20,213 bases of DNA from Phyllobacteriaceae bacterium (GCA_012517025.1 JAAYVT010000174.1:1-20213), one strand, 5' to 3'. Positions 7,041-14,914 are shown, counted from the stretch's first letter. Made by a program: numbers and translations. Notes: generated by a model not told the origin, from the letters alone.

Positions 7041-7283
7041 TGGAACAATGGATGCCTTCGCGCTTGAGTCGGGGAACCTGTGAAGTCGCTACCCATGTTC
7101 AAACGGAATACTGAGTCTCTTCAATAAGTTAGAAGTATTTGATTCTAAAAGAAAAATGATGTACAACCATACCTAGGCGAGCAGCGTCGGGTCGCCCTTG
7201 TCGCAACCAGCGGCAGCTAGTTGGACGTTCACCCGAGGGGTGGACTATCGACCACTAGTGACAGAGGGTCCGGGGGCTCGCCA
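7041..7283. other. Intergenic stretch between hslV and the DUF3800 gene: AT-rich part plus GC-rich patch
   Basis: From about 7041 to 7173 the sequence is AT-rich with no convincing gene. From 7174 to 7282 it becomes GC-rich again and holds an 8-bp palindrome CACTAGTG (7253-7260) and a short inverted repeat GTGG/CCAC (7240-7243, 7252-7255). It also holds short open frames on both strands that lack a credible start or ribosome-binding site. I do not recognise them. No tRNA, integrase or complete insertion sequence is visible. The patch may be a relic of the event that brought in the neighbouring gene. Confidence 0.5.
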
Positions 7284-8126
7284 CTATTTTTCTTTATAGA
7301 AATCTAAAAGTAATTTTTGCTGCGGATGTAATTTGTCGATTTTCCATACGGGCATCAACTTAACGCCAAAGCCAAATGTTCGTCCTGTTTCAGCTAATGC
7401 CATACGTGGAAGAAGCCGTTTGGCTGGCTCGGGGTTTGTAGCCTGCATTGCGTTTAATTCGAGACCATTGAAAAAGGAACTTGCAGCAATATCGGCAAGT
7501 TGCAGACCAATTTTCATCTTGTTTGGATGAATTTCGAAATTATTCGTATCAATAACACTCCAGTTTAAGTCAAATTCTGGCCTAAAGAGCCTCTCATTTT
7601 CGCTCTGCCATTTTATATAGCTATAATAACTAGAAATATCATTTAAATTAACTCCCCCACGATCGGAAAATATAACATTTAATGAACGTATTTCACCGTA
7701 ATCTTTAAGCGTACGACGAGCACAATATTTTGTGACACGTTCCATTAAAAGCTTTGAAACCCAACAATAGAACCAAGCTGTGCGATTAATTTTTGCTTTT
7801 TCTGCTCTTGTATTTCGATATCCTTGCATATTTTTCTTATTCGAAAGCAAAACAAATATACGAACAGGTAAATCTGCGAGTGCTTCGCAGGCAATAAGCC
7901 TCTTATTTTGATTTAATCTCAAATAATGCAAATGAGAAAGTTGGTGTTGGTCAATCTTATTTATAATATCCCAACCCCAATTTGGTACTTCGCTTGCCTT
8001 GTCTGCGCGAACTAACAGGGCGGACATAACAAGCCATTCCGAAGCACCGCGTGTACCATCCGATTTAATTTGCCTTAAACCGTCGTCTCCCGCTTCATCG
8101 ATAAAGGCGAGGTATCCAGTTTGCAT
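7284..8126 (-). CDS. DUF3800 domain protein on an AT-rich island
   Basis: A 280-residue protein of the DUF3800 family, of unknown function. It has the signature FIDEAGD at the N-terminus (D10, E11, D14), a central HLHYLRL segment, VIFSDRGG (D155) and a C-terminal LQLADIAASSFF (D212). Acidic residues spaced this way recall an RNase H-like nuclease fold, which is an inference; the family is scattered among bacteria and often found in variable or mobile regions. The ATG at 8126 has GAGG six bases upstream. Codon use is rich in TTA, ATA, AAT and AAA, utterly unlike the flanking GC-rich genes, and it has its own AT-rich promoter. It sits between hrcA and hslV in the same direction. Transfer is likely; a defence or nuclease role is possible but unproven. 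Confidence 0.85.
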   Translation of the reverse strand: MQTGYLAFIDEAGDDGLRQIKSDGTRGASEWLVMSALLVRADKASEVPNWGWDIINKIDQHQLSHLHYLRLNQNKRLIACEALADLPVRIFVLLSNKKNMQGYRNTRAEKAKINRTAWFYCWVSKLLMERVTKYCARRTLKDYGEIRSLNVIFSDRGGVNLNDISSYYSYIKWQSENERLFRPEFDLNWSVIDTNNFEIHPNKMKIGLQLADIAASSFFNGLELNAMQATNPEPAKRLLPRMALAETGRTFGFGVKLMPVWKIDKLHPQQKLLLDFYKEK

Positions 8127-8163
8127 AAAAGACCTCAGTTAACCAATTTTGATTGTATTGAAA

Positions 8164-8191
8164 ACTATACATATATTTAGGTTGAAAACAA
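8164..8191 (-). promoter_or_regulatory. Putative sigma-70-type promoter of the DUF3800 gene
   Basis: On the minus strand TTGTTT (8191-8186) is followed after 16 bases by TATAGT (8169-8164), 37 bases before the ATG. It begins a few bases after the hrcA stop, so the island appears to carry its own promoter rather than depend on hrcA transcription. Chance matches are likelier in AT-rich DNA, so confidence is moderate. Confidence 0.45.
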
Positions 8192-8197
8192 TCGGTC

Positions 8198-9289
8198 TCA
8201 CCCGATCAGCCGGCTCACCAGCTTGGCGGTGTAGTCGACCATCGGCACGATGCGGCCGTAGTGCAGCCGGGTCGGGCCGATGATGCCGAGCACACCGATC
8301 ACCCGCGCCTCGCTGTCGCGATAGGGCGAGACGATCAGCGACGAGCCGGACAGCGAGAACAGTTTCGCCTCCGAGCCGATGAAGATGCGCACCCCGTCGC
8401 CCTGTTCGGCGTCGCCGAGGAGCTCGATCAGGTCGCGGTTGCGCTCGAGATCGTCGAACAGCGAGCGGATGCGCTCGAGATCTTCCGCCGCCTTGAGGTC
8501 TTCCAGCAGATTGGCGCGGCCGCGCACGATCAGCTGCTGCGGCCGACCCTCCGCCACCCCGGCCCAGGTGGCCAGACCGTCCTCGACCACTCGCGCCGTC
8601 AACCGATCGAGCTCCGCCTGCCGCTCCTGCTGCAGCCGCTCCAACTCGGCCCGCGCCTCGGTGAGAGTGCGACCGCGGATCGTGTCGTTGAGGAAGTTCG
8701 CCGCCTCCGCCAGCGCCGACGGCGGCAACCCGATCGGCAGATCGATCAAACGGTTTTCCACCGACCCGTCCTCGCCGACCAGCACGACCAGACCACGCGT
8801 CGGCTCCAGCCGGACGAACTCGATGTGCTTGAGGCGGAGATCGGCCTTGTGCGCCAGCACCACGCCGGCACCGCGGGTCAGTCCGGACAGCATCCGGCTC
8901 GCCTCGGTCAGCACCTCCTCGGGGGTGCGGCCGGCGGCGCGCACCTCCGCCTCGATGCGCCGGCGCTCCTCTTCGGCCAAGTCGCCGATCTCCAACATAG
9001 CGTCGACGAAGAAGCGCAGCCCCTGTTCGGTCGGCAGCCGTCCGGCCGAGGTGTGCGGCGCGAAGATCAGCCCGGCCTGTTCGAGGTCGGCCATGACGTT
9101 CCTGACCGAGGCCGGCGACAGCGCCATCGGCAACAGCTTGGAGATGTTGCGCGAGCCGACCGGTTCGCCGGTGTCGAGATAACCCTCGACGATGCGGCGG
9201 AAGATCTCGCGCGAGCGCTCGTCGAGCTGGGCGAGAGAGCCGGAGGCGGGCACGGCGACCGAGCCGCGGAGGGAAGTGGGGAGCGCCAT
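8198..9289 (-). CDS. hrcA: Heat-inducible transcription repressor HrcA
   Basis: HrcA binds CIRCE operators and represses chaperone operons such as groESL; GroEL keeps it folded. The 363-residue product has an N-terminal winged helix (about 20-95: LDERSREIFRRIVEGYLDTGEPVGSR, then SPASVRNVMADLEQAGLI and HTSAGRLPTEQGLRFFVD). A GAF-like dimerisation domain follows, ending in GVLGIIGPTRLHYGRIVPMVDYTAKLVSRLIG. Length and motifs are normal. The ATG at 9289 starts about 20 residues before the first conserved block; no strong Shine-Dalgarno separates it from alternatives. It is divergent from rph, a common alphaproteobacterial arrangement. grpE, which often follows hrcA, is absent, and the DUF3800 gene lies there instead. 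No CIRCE element is seen in the window. Confidence 0.95.
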   Translation of the reverse strand: MALPTSLRGSVAVPASGSLAQLDERSREIFRRIVEGYLDTGEPVGSRNISKLLPMALSPASVRNVMADLEQAGLIFAPHTSAGRLPTEQGLRFFVDAMLEIGDLAEEERRRIEAEVRAAGRTPEEVLTEASRMLSGLTRGAGVVLAHKADLRLKHIEFVRLEPTRGLVVLVGEDGSVENRLIDLPIGLPPSALAEAANFLNDTIRGRTLTEARAELERLQQERQAELDRLTARVVEDGLATWAGVAEGRPQQLIVRGRANLLEDLKAAEDLERIRSLFDDLERNRDLIELLGDAEQGDGVRIFIGSEAKLFSLSGSSLIVSPYRDSEARVIGVLGIIGPTRLHYGRIVPMVDYTAKLVSRLIG

Positions 9290-9427
9290 GGACGTCGAGC
9301 ATCGCCGAAGATTGGGTGCACCCGGAGGAAACCACGCCGCGTCCGTCGATTCAATCCGACCGAGGGCCGAGCGACGGCTTTCCGCCTTTACCTCGGCGAT
9401 CGACCGGGATACGGAAGCCGATCCGAT

Positions 9428-9443
9428 CGTTTCACGTGAGACA
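9428..9443. promoter_or_regulatory. parS-like site upstream of rph
   Basis: CGTTTCACGTGAGACA matches the parS consensus TGTTTCACGTGAAACA at 14 of 16 positions, with the central TTTCACGTGA intact. It ends five bases before the rph start codon, within the rph/hrcA divergent region. It could bind ParB, or affect rph initiation by its dyad. Confidence 0.4.
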
Positions 9444-9447
9444 TCCC

Positions 9448-10161
9448 ATGCGTCCGTCCAAACGCGCCGCCGACGAAATGCGCCCCGTCGCCCTCGAACG
9501 CGGTGTGGCCAAGCACGCCGAAGGCTCCTGCCTGGTCAAGTTCGGCGACACCCACGTGCTGTGCACGGCGAGCCTCGAGGACAACGTTCCCGGCTGGCTG
9601 CGCGGTCAGCGGCGCGGCTGGGTCACCGCCGAATACGGCATGCTGCCGCGCGCCACCCACGACCGCATGCGTCGCGAAGTCACCGCCGGCAAGCCGTCGG
9701 GCCGCACCCAGGAGATCCAGCGCCTGATCGGCCGATCGCTGCGCGCGGTGGTCGACCTGCAGGCGCTCGGCGAACGCCAGATCACCGTCGACTGCGACGT
9801 CATCCAGGCCGACGGCGGCACCCGCACCGCCTCGATCACCGGCGCCTGGATCGCGCTCCACGACTGCCTCGCCTGGATGAAGGCGCGCGAGATGGTCAAG
9901 CTGCAGGTGCTGAAGGACCACGTCGCCGCCGTCTCCTGCGGCATCTACAAGGGCCATGCGGTGCTCGACCTCGACTACGCCGAGGATTCCGCCGCCGAGA
10001 CCGACGCCAACTTCGTCATGACCGGCACCGGCGGCATCGTCGAGATCCAGGGCACGGCGGAGGGCCGCCCCTTCGATCGCGCCCAGCTGACCCAGCTGAT
10101 GGACCTCGCCGAAGGCGGCATCGCCAAGCTGGTGGAACTGCAGAAACTGGTCGTGACCTGA
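9448..10161 (+). CDS. rph: Ribonuclease PH
   Basis: RNase PH is a phosphorolytic 3'-5' exonuclease that trims tRNA 3' ends and forms a hexameric ring. The 237-residue product has MRPSKRAADEMRPVALERG at the start and CLVKFGDTHVLCTASLED. The phosphate-binding GRTQEIQRLIGRSLRAVVDL and the catalytic DCDVIQADGGTRTASITGAW follow, then the terminal EIQGTAEGRPF and LQKLV. Family length is about 238, so it is complete. The ATG at 9448 gives the standard N-terminus; the longer GTG-initiated reading from 9316 adds unrelated residues and is rejected. It is divergent from hrcA and followed after 40 bases by rdgB, likely in one operon. Confidence 0.97.
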   Translation: MRPSKRAADEMRPVALERGVAKHAEGSCLVKFGDTHVLCTASLEDNVPGWLRGQRRGWVTAEYGMLPRATHDRMRREVTAGKPSGRTQEIQRLIGRSLRAVVDLQALGERQITVDCDVIQADGGTRTASITGAWIALHDCLAWMKAREMVKLQVLKDHVAAVSCGIYKGHAVLDLDYAEDSAAETDANFVMTGTGGIVEIQGTAEGRPFDRAQLTQLMDLAEGGIAKLVELQKLVVT

Positions 10162-10201
10162 GGCCGGAACGGCTCGGTCGCGAGGGTCGAGGGAGGAGTT
10201 C

Positions 10202-10825
10202 ATGACCGCGCGTCGTCTCGACGGCGACAAGATCGTCGTCGCCACCCACAACAAGGGTAAGCTCGCCGAGATCCGCGATCTCCTCGCGCCCTGGCGGATC
10301 GAGGCGGTCTCCGCCGGCGAACTCGAGCTGCCCGAACCGGAGGAGACCGGCGAGACCTTCGAGGCCAACGCCGCGTTGAAGGCGCTCGCCGCCGCGACTG
10401 CCTCCGGCCTGCCGGCGCTCGCCGACGATTCGGGTCTCTGCGTCGCCGCTCTCGGTGGCCAACCCGGCATCTATTCGGCGCGCTGGGCCGGTGAAGACAA
10501 GGACTTCGCCCGCGCCATGCGCAACGTCGAGGAACAGCTCGGCCAGTCGGGCAGCGACGATCGTCGCGCCCATTTCGTCGCCGCCCTGTGTCTCGCCTGG
10601 CCCGACGGCCACACCGAGACGGTGCGCGGCGAGGTGCACGGCACGCTGGTGTGGCCGCCGCGCGGCGATCTCGGCTTCGGCTACGATCCGATGTTCCTGC
10701 CGGAAGGCGAGAACCGCACCTTCGGCGAGATGACCGCCGAGGAGAAGCACGGCTTGCGGCCCGGCGAGACCGGTCTGTCGCACCGTGCCCGCGCCTTTTC
10801 CGCCTTCGCCGCGCGTTGCCTGTGA
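10202..10825 (+). CDS. rdgB: Non-canonical purine NTP pyrophosphatase (RdgB/HAM1)
   Basis: RdgB hydrolyses dITP, ITP and XTP to monophosphates, keeping deaminated purines out of DNA and RNA. The 207-residue product contains IVVATHNKGKLAEIRDLL (substrate-binding loop), ETGETFEANAALKA, ADDSGLCVAALGGQPGIYSARWAG (with the metal/base-contact aspartates), GFGYDPMFLPEG, FGEMTAEEKHG and GLSHRARAF (the SHR motif). All are standard. The ATG has GGAGG directly upstream at ideal spacing. It follows rph closely and precedes hemW by about 90 bases, an order widely kept in Hyphomicrobiales. Confidence 0.97.
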   Translation: MTARRLDGDKIVVATHNKGKLAEIRDLLAPWRIEAVSAGELELPEPEETGETFEANAALKALAAATASGLPALADDSGLCVAALGGQPGIYSARWAGEDKDFARAMRNVEEQLGQSGSDDRRAHFVAALCLAWPDGHTETVRGEVHGTLVWPPRGDLGFGYDPMFLPEGENRTFGEMTAEEKHGLRPGETGLSHRARAFSAFAARCL

Positions 10826-10915
10826 CGGAGGCGGCGGAAGTCTGCTGAAATCGCGGCGGCCGGCGCGCCGGTGATTCGGTCGGCGAGGGCGGACCGCGAC
10901 GAGGGGAATGCGGGG

Positions 10916-12079
10916 ATGAGGTCGGGCGAACCGGGTTTCGGCATCTACGTGCACTGGCCGTTCTGCGCCTCCAAGTGCCCCTATTGCGACTTCAACAGTC
11001 ACGTCCGCCCGAACGGCGTCGATCAGCCGCGCTTCGCCCGGGCACTGGTCGGCGAGCTCGATCATTTCGCCGCCCGAACCCCGGGGCGCACCGTCTCCTC
11101 GATCTTCTTCGGCGGCGGCACGCCGTCGCTGATGCGGCCGGAGACGGTCGAGACCGTGCTCGCCGCGATCGCGAAGAACTGGTCGCTCACCTCCGACGTC
11201 GAAGTGACGCTCGAGGCCAATCCCTCCTCCGCCGACGCCGCCAACTTCACCGCCTATCGCGCCGCCGGGGTGAACCGGCTCTCGCTCGGGGTCCAGGCCT
11301 TGAACGATCGCGATCTGAAGCGGCTCGGCCGTCTGCACGACGTCGCCGAGGCGCTGGAGGCGATCGATCTCGCCCGACGCACCTTCTCGCGCATGTCCTT
11401 CGACATGATCTACGCCCGCCCCGACCAGACGGTCGCCGAGTGGCGCGACGAGCTGAATGCGGCGATCGATCTCGCCGCCGACCACCTCTCGGTCTACCAA
11501 CTCACCATCGAGCAGGAGACCCGCTTCGCCGACCTCCATGCGGCGGGCAAGTTGATCCTGCCCGACGAGGACCTCGCCGCCGATCTGTGGGAAGCGACCC
11601 GCGAAGTCCTCGACGCCGCCGGCATGCCCGCCTACGAGACCTCCAATCACGCCCGTCCGGGCGCCGAATGCCGCCACAACCTCGTCTATTGGCGCTACGG
11701 CGAATACGTCGGGGTCGGCGCCGGCGCCCACGGCCGCATCGTCGAGAAGGGCGAGCGTCGCGCCACCGCGACCGAGAAGAACCCGGAGAAGTGGCTGCGG
11801 CTGGTCGAGGCGCACGGCACCGGCCTCGTCGACGACGAGGTGCTGACCCGCGAGGAGCAGGGCGACGAATATCTTCTGATGGGCCTGCGCCTCACCGAAG
11901 GGATCGATCTCGACCGTTGGGAGGACATCTCCGGCCGGGTGCTCGACCCCGCCCGCCTCGCCGATCTCGAGGCCCACGGCATGGTCGAGCAGGTGCTCGA
12001 CGGCAATCGCCGCCGCGTCCGCGTCACCCGCGACGGCGCCGCCGTGCTCGACGCGGTGGTGGCCGATCTGGCGGCGTGA
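10916..12079 (+). CDS. hemW: Radical SAM haem chaperone HemW
   Basis: HemW is a radical-SAM protein related to HemN that binds and delivers haem rather than oxidising coproporphyrinogen. The 387-residue product has the CxxxCxxC cluster motif at C17, C21, C24 (CASKCPYC). SIFFGGGTPSL, VEVTLEANPSS, RLSLGVQALND, HLSVYQLTIE and the HemW-typical HNLVYWRYGEYVGVGAGAHG follow. The HNxxYW motif and lack of the extra HemN cysteine favour HemW. The start is the ATG at 10916, which places IYVHWPFC nine residues in as in relatives. An upstream in-frame GTG at 10871 is an alternative. The gene ends just before a terminator that serves the opposite strand. Confidence 0.94.
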   Translation: MRSGEPGFGIYVHWPFCASKCPYCDFNSHVRPNGVDQPRFARALVGELDHFAARTPGRTVSSIFFGGGTPSLMRPETVETVLAAIAKNWSLTSDVEVTLEANPSSADAANFTAYRAAGVNRLSLGVQALNDRDLKRLGRLHDVAEALEAIDLARRTFSRMSFDMIYARPDQTVAEWRDELNAAIDLAADHLSVYQLTIEQETRFADLHAAGKLILPDEDLAADLWEATREVLDAAGMPAYETSNHARPGAECRHNLVYWRYGEYVGVGAGAHGRIVEKGERRATATEKNPEKWLRLVEAHGTGLVDDEVLTREEQGDEYLLMGLRLTEGIDLDRWEDISGRVLDPARLADLEAHGMVEQVLDGNRRRVRVTRDGAAVLDAVVADLAA

Positions 12080-12112
12080 AAAGAAGAAACCCGCCGTCGG
12101 GCGACGGCGGGT
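12077..12112 (-). terminator. Intrinsic terminator of the LpoA-type lipoprotein gene
   Basis: ACCCGCCGTC (12089-12098) pairs perfectly with GACGGCGGGT (12103-12112) around a four-base loop. Read on the minus strand the hairpin is followed by a U-rich run (TTTCTTCTTTTC, 12088-12077). It is about 35 bases past the stop of the minus-strand lipoprotein gene. The plus-strand side lacks a good T-run, so it mainly serves the minus strand. Confidence 0.85.
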
Positions 12113-12145
12113 CTCGAAAGAAATCGAACCACGATCAATCGAAGC

Positions 12146-13375
12146 TCACGTCCCCGGCGCGAATTGCTTCGGGGCCGGCGAGATCGCCTTGGCCACGCCG
12201 CCGGAGACTTCCATCACCGCCAGACCGCGCTCCGACGTGCCGTCCGCCTTGAAGCGGAACAGGCCGGTGACGCCGAGGAAGCCGTTGCGCGACAACAGCA
12301 CGTCCTCGCGGAACGGCTTCGGGCCGGCGTTGCGGACGAGCCCGGCGGCGAGGAACACCGCCTCGTAGCCGAGGATGGCGAGCGGTCCCGGCGCTTGGCC
12401 GAAACTCGCCTGATACCGGCTCTTGAACCCGTCGGCGCCCTGCGGATCGACCGCCGGGAACCAACCGCCCGCCAGCGCCGGCGAGGCGAGGCTCGCCGAA
12501 TCGCCCCAGCGGCCGGAGCCGAGGAACTTCACCCGCGACCGGTCGAGCCCGGCCGAGACCATGGCCTGGATCACCTGCGCCGCATTGGCGCCGGTGTCCG
12601 GCACGAACACCGAATCGATCGACGCCCCGAGCTTGGCGACCGCCGCCGCCTTGGCCTGGATGTCGGCCGGGTCGCCCTTGTAGCGCTCGACCGCGATCAC
12701 CCGCACTCCGGACCGCGCCGCCTGCTCGCGGAAGGCGGCCTCGACCACCATGCCGTAGGCGTCGTCGGGCACCACCGCCGCCATCGACTTGCGGTTCTGC
12801 GAGGCGGCGTAGGAAACGATGCGCTCGACGTCGACCGCCGGCAGGAAGCCGATCAGATAGACGCCGCGCGAGGCCACCGTGGTGTCGGTGGTGAAGGTGA
12901 CGACCGGCACCCCGGCCGACCGGGCCGGACCCGCCACGCCGCGCGCCGACACCGCGTTGAGCGGGCCGATGATCAGCTGCGCCCCTTCCGAGATCGCCTC
13001 GGAGGCGGCGCGCTGGCCGCCCTCGGTGGTTCCGGCGTCGTCCTTTACGGTGATCTGGACGTCGGCGCCGGGGAAGTCCTTCAGCGCCAGTTCGGCCGCG
13101 TTGCGCAGCTGGCCGGCGATCTGCGCCGACTGACCGCCCGCCGATTTCGGCAGCACCAGCGCGATGCGGACCGAACCGGTGCCGATCACGTCGCCACTGG
13201 CGGCCGAGGTCGACGAAGGTGTAGGTTCGGCGAACCCGCCTCCACCACCGCCGCCGGGGAACGTGCTGCCGCAGGCGGCGAGGGTGAGGGTCGAGGCGCC
13301 GGCGAGCGCGACGGAAAGAAACCGCCGACGACCCACGAGGGTAGAGGCGGCGAGGGAGGGGGCATTGCGCGGCAA
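12146..13375 (-). CDS. Penicillin-binding protein activator-type lipoprotein (periplasmic-binding fold)
   Basis: A 409-residue predicted lipoprotein with a twin-lobed periplasmic-binding (Leu/Ile/Val-type) domain. The N-terminus has VGRRRFLSVALAGASTLTLAAC, a signal peptide with lipobox LAAC, followed by a seven-glycine tract that may act as a tether. The domain (about 65-400) starts GSVRIALVLPKSAG and contains LALKDFPGADVQITVKDDAG, AQLIIGPLNAVS, VVTFTTDTT and LAILGYEAVFLAAGL. Alphaproteobacterial proteins of this kind next to rsmI-yraN-gshB are usually annotated as PBP activators (LpoA-like); direct activity is not shown here. I choose the TTG at 13375 because AGAGG lies about nine bases upstream; GTG at 13336 is the alternative. 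It is divergent from rsmI and has its own terminator. Confidence 0.85.
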   Translation of the reverse strand: MPRNAPSLAASTLVGRRRFLSVALAGASTLTLAACGSTFPGGGGGGGFAEPTPSSTSAASGDVIGTGSVRIALVLPKSAGGQSAQIAGQLRNAAELALKDFPGADVQITVKDDAGTTEGGQRAASEAISEGAQLIIGPLNAVSARGVAGPARSAGVPVVTFTTDTTVASRGVYLIGFLPAVDVERIVSYAASQNRKSMAAVVPDDAYGMVVEAAFREQAARSGVRVIAVERYKGDPADIQAKAAAVAKLGASIDSVFVPDTGANAAQVIQAMVSAGLDRSRVKFLGSGRWGDSASLASPALAGGWFPAVDPQGADGFKSRYQASFGQAPGPLAILGYEAVFLAAGLVRNAGPKPFREDVLLSRNGFLGVTGLFRFKADGTSERGLAVMEVSGGVAKAISPAPKQFAPGT

Positions 13376-13435
13376 GGAGGAACACCTCTTTTCGGACGAT
13401 GCGGCCACCCGACGTAACTGGCCCGGTGCGGCGGG

Positions 13436-13464
13436 ATTTTGTCCTTCCGACGCCGACAAGTCAA
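13436..13464 (-). promoter_or_regulatory. Putative sigma-70-type promoter of the LpoA-type lipoprotein gene
   Basis: On the minus strand TTGACT (13464-13459) is followed after exactly 17 bases by CAAAAT (13441-13436), about 60 bases before the chosen TTG start. Matches to TTGACA and TATAAT are 5/6 and 4/6. Confidence 0.45.
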
Positions 13465-13555
13465 AACCGCGCCGCGGAATTCCACCGTCCACTCCCCGGA
13501 AACCCCGCGAAAATCCGCAGTTCCACGGAGTTTTTCACCCCGACGAAGGGTCGAG

Positions 13556-14500
13556 ATGACGCAGTCCGCTTTTCCCGACGACGACGCGACCCCGCCCTCC
13601 GGCGGCCGCGCCGCGACCTTCCGCGTCGACGCCGCGACTTTCCCCGCCCCCTCGCCGGGAGCGGGCCTGCACGTCGTCGCCACCCCGATCGGCCGGCTCG
13701 CCGACGTCACCCTCAGGGCGCTGGAGACGCTAGCCGGCGCCGATCTGATCGCCTGCGAAGACACCCGCGTCACCCGCGTCCTGCTCGACCGCTACGCCAT
13801 CCGGGTGCCGCTCGTCTCCTACAACGACCACAACGCCGCCGAGCGCCGGCCCCGCCTCCTCGCCGCCCTCGACGAGGGCAAGGCGGTGGCGCTGGTCTCC
13901 GACGCCGGCACGCCGCTCGTCTCCGATCCGGGCTACAAGCTGGTCGCCGAGGCGATCGCCGCCGGCCATCGGGTGATCCCGGTGCCCGGCCCCTCGGCGA
14001 TGCTGGCGGCGCTGGTGGCCAGTGGCCTGCCGTCCGACACCTTCCTCTTCGCCGGGTTCCTGCCGACCAAGCTCGAGGCGCGTCGCCATCGGTTGGAGGA
14101 TCTCGCCCGCGTGCCCGCGACCCTGGTCTTCTACGAGAGCCCGCATCGCCTCGCCGACATGCTCGCCGACGCCGTCGCGGTGTTCGGCGCTTCCCGCGCC
14201 GGCGCGGTGGCGCGCGAACTCACCAAGACCTTCGAGGAGACGGTGCGCGGCAGCCTCGGCGAACTGGCGGCGATCTTCGCCGAGCGCGCCGTCAAGGGCG
14301 AGATCGTCGTGGTGATCGGCCCGCCGGCCGAGGAGAAGGCGAGCGAGGCCGACGTCGACGCGATGTTGCGCGCCGCCCTCGCCCGTCAGGCGCCGGGCAA
14401 GGCGGTGGCCGAGGTCGCCCGCTTGACCGGCGCCGATCGCAAGGCGCTCTACGCCCGCGCCATGGCGCTCAAGGCGGAGGCCGACGGGAAGGACGGATGA
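13556..14500 (+). CDS. rsmI: 16S rRNA (cytidine-2'-O)-methyltransferase RsmI
   Basis: RsmI methylates the 2'-OH of C1402 of 16S rRNA in the decoding centre, using SAM. The 314-residue product has an N-terminal extension of about 36 residues, then the tetrapyrrole-methylase fold: LHVVATPIGRLADVTLRAL, ACEDTRVTRVLLDRY, SYNDHN, ALVSDAGTPLVSDPGYKLV, IPVPGPSAMLAALVASGLP, GFLPTK and FYESPHRL. In most RsmI proteins the first motif reads PIGNL; here it is PIGRL. The ATG at 13556 has a GAAGG Shine-Dalgarno; the longer reading from 13439 is rejected. Its stop overlaps the yraN start (ATGA). Confidence 0.96.
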   Translation: MTQSAFPDDDATPPSGGRAATFRVDAATFPAPSPGAGLHVVATPIGRLADVTLRALETLAGADLIACEDTRVTRVLLDRYAIRVPLVSYNDHNAAERRPRLLAALDEGKAVALVSDAGTPLVSDPGYKLVAEAIAAGHRVIPVPGPSAMLAALVASGLPSDTFLFAGFLPTKLEARRHRLEDLARVPATLVFYESPHRLADMLADAVAVFGASRAGAVARELTKTFEETVRGSLGELAAIFAERAVKGEIVVVIGPPAEEKASEADVDAMLRAALARQAPGKAVAEVARLTGADRKALYARAMALKAEADGKDG

Positions 14501-14895
14501 GGCGGGACCTCGACGATCGCCGCCGCGCCTTCCGCCTCGGCCTTTCCGCCGAGAGCCGCGCCGCCTGGATGCTGCGGCTGAAGGGCCATCGCATCCTCGA
14601 GCGGCGCTGGCGCTGCCGCCTCGGCGAGATCGACCTCGTCGCCCGACGCGGCCACACGGTCGTCTTCGTCGAGGTCAAGGCGCGCGCCGAGGAGGCGACG
14701 GCGATCGACGCGGTCGGCCCGAGGAGCCGCGCCCGCATCCTCGCCGCCGCCGATCTGTGGGTCGCCGAACATCCGTTCTACGCCGCCTGGGATCGCCGCT
14801 TCGACGTCGTCGCGGTGCTGCCGGCGCGTTGGCCGATCCACCGCCCCGACGCCTTCCGCGGCGACGATCTCGATCTCGCCCGGCGGCGGTGGTGA
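14497..14895 (+). CDS. YraN family protein (UPF0102, nuclease-like)
   Basis: A 132-residue protein of the UPF0102 family, with a restriction-endonuclease-like fold and unestablished function. The core is AESRAAWMLRLKGHRILERRWRC, then GEIDLVARRGHTVVFVEVKAR, which gives the D-(x)n-ExK type metal-binding pattern, and a C-terminal FDVVAVLP strand. The start overlaps the rsmI stop, and rsmI-yraN pairing is nearly universal in this group, so co-expression is expected. Length and motifs are normal. Confidence 0.93.
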   Translation: MRRDLDDRRRAFRLGLSAESRAAWMLRLKGHRILERRWRCRLGEIDLVARRGHTVVFVEVKARAEEATAIDAVGPRSRARILAAADLWVAEHPFYAAWDRRFDVVAVLPARWPIHRPDAFRGDDLDLARRRW

Positions 14896-14914
14896 AGCGA
14901 TCGCCGCGCTCCGA

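Noticed and set aside
7038..7050. Small dyad CATTG-GAA-CAATG at the island edge as a transposon terminal repeat
   Set aside because: No matching copy was found at the other edge near 8197 and no transposase is encoded.
7174..7290. Possible tRNA or tmRNA fragment serving as an attachment site beside the island
   Set aside because: I could not fold a T-arm plus acceptor stem or find a CCA-type end, and no integrase is present.
9316..9447. N-terminal extension of rph from an upstream GTG
   Set aside because: The extra 44 residues resemble no RNase PH sequence; the family's N-terminus begins at the ATG at 9448.
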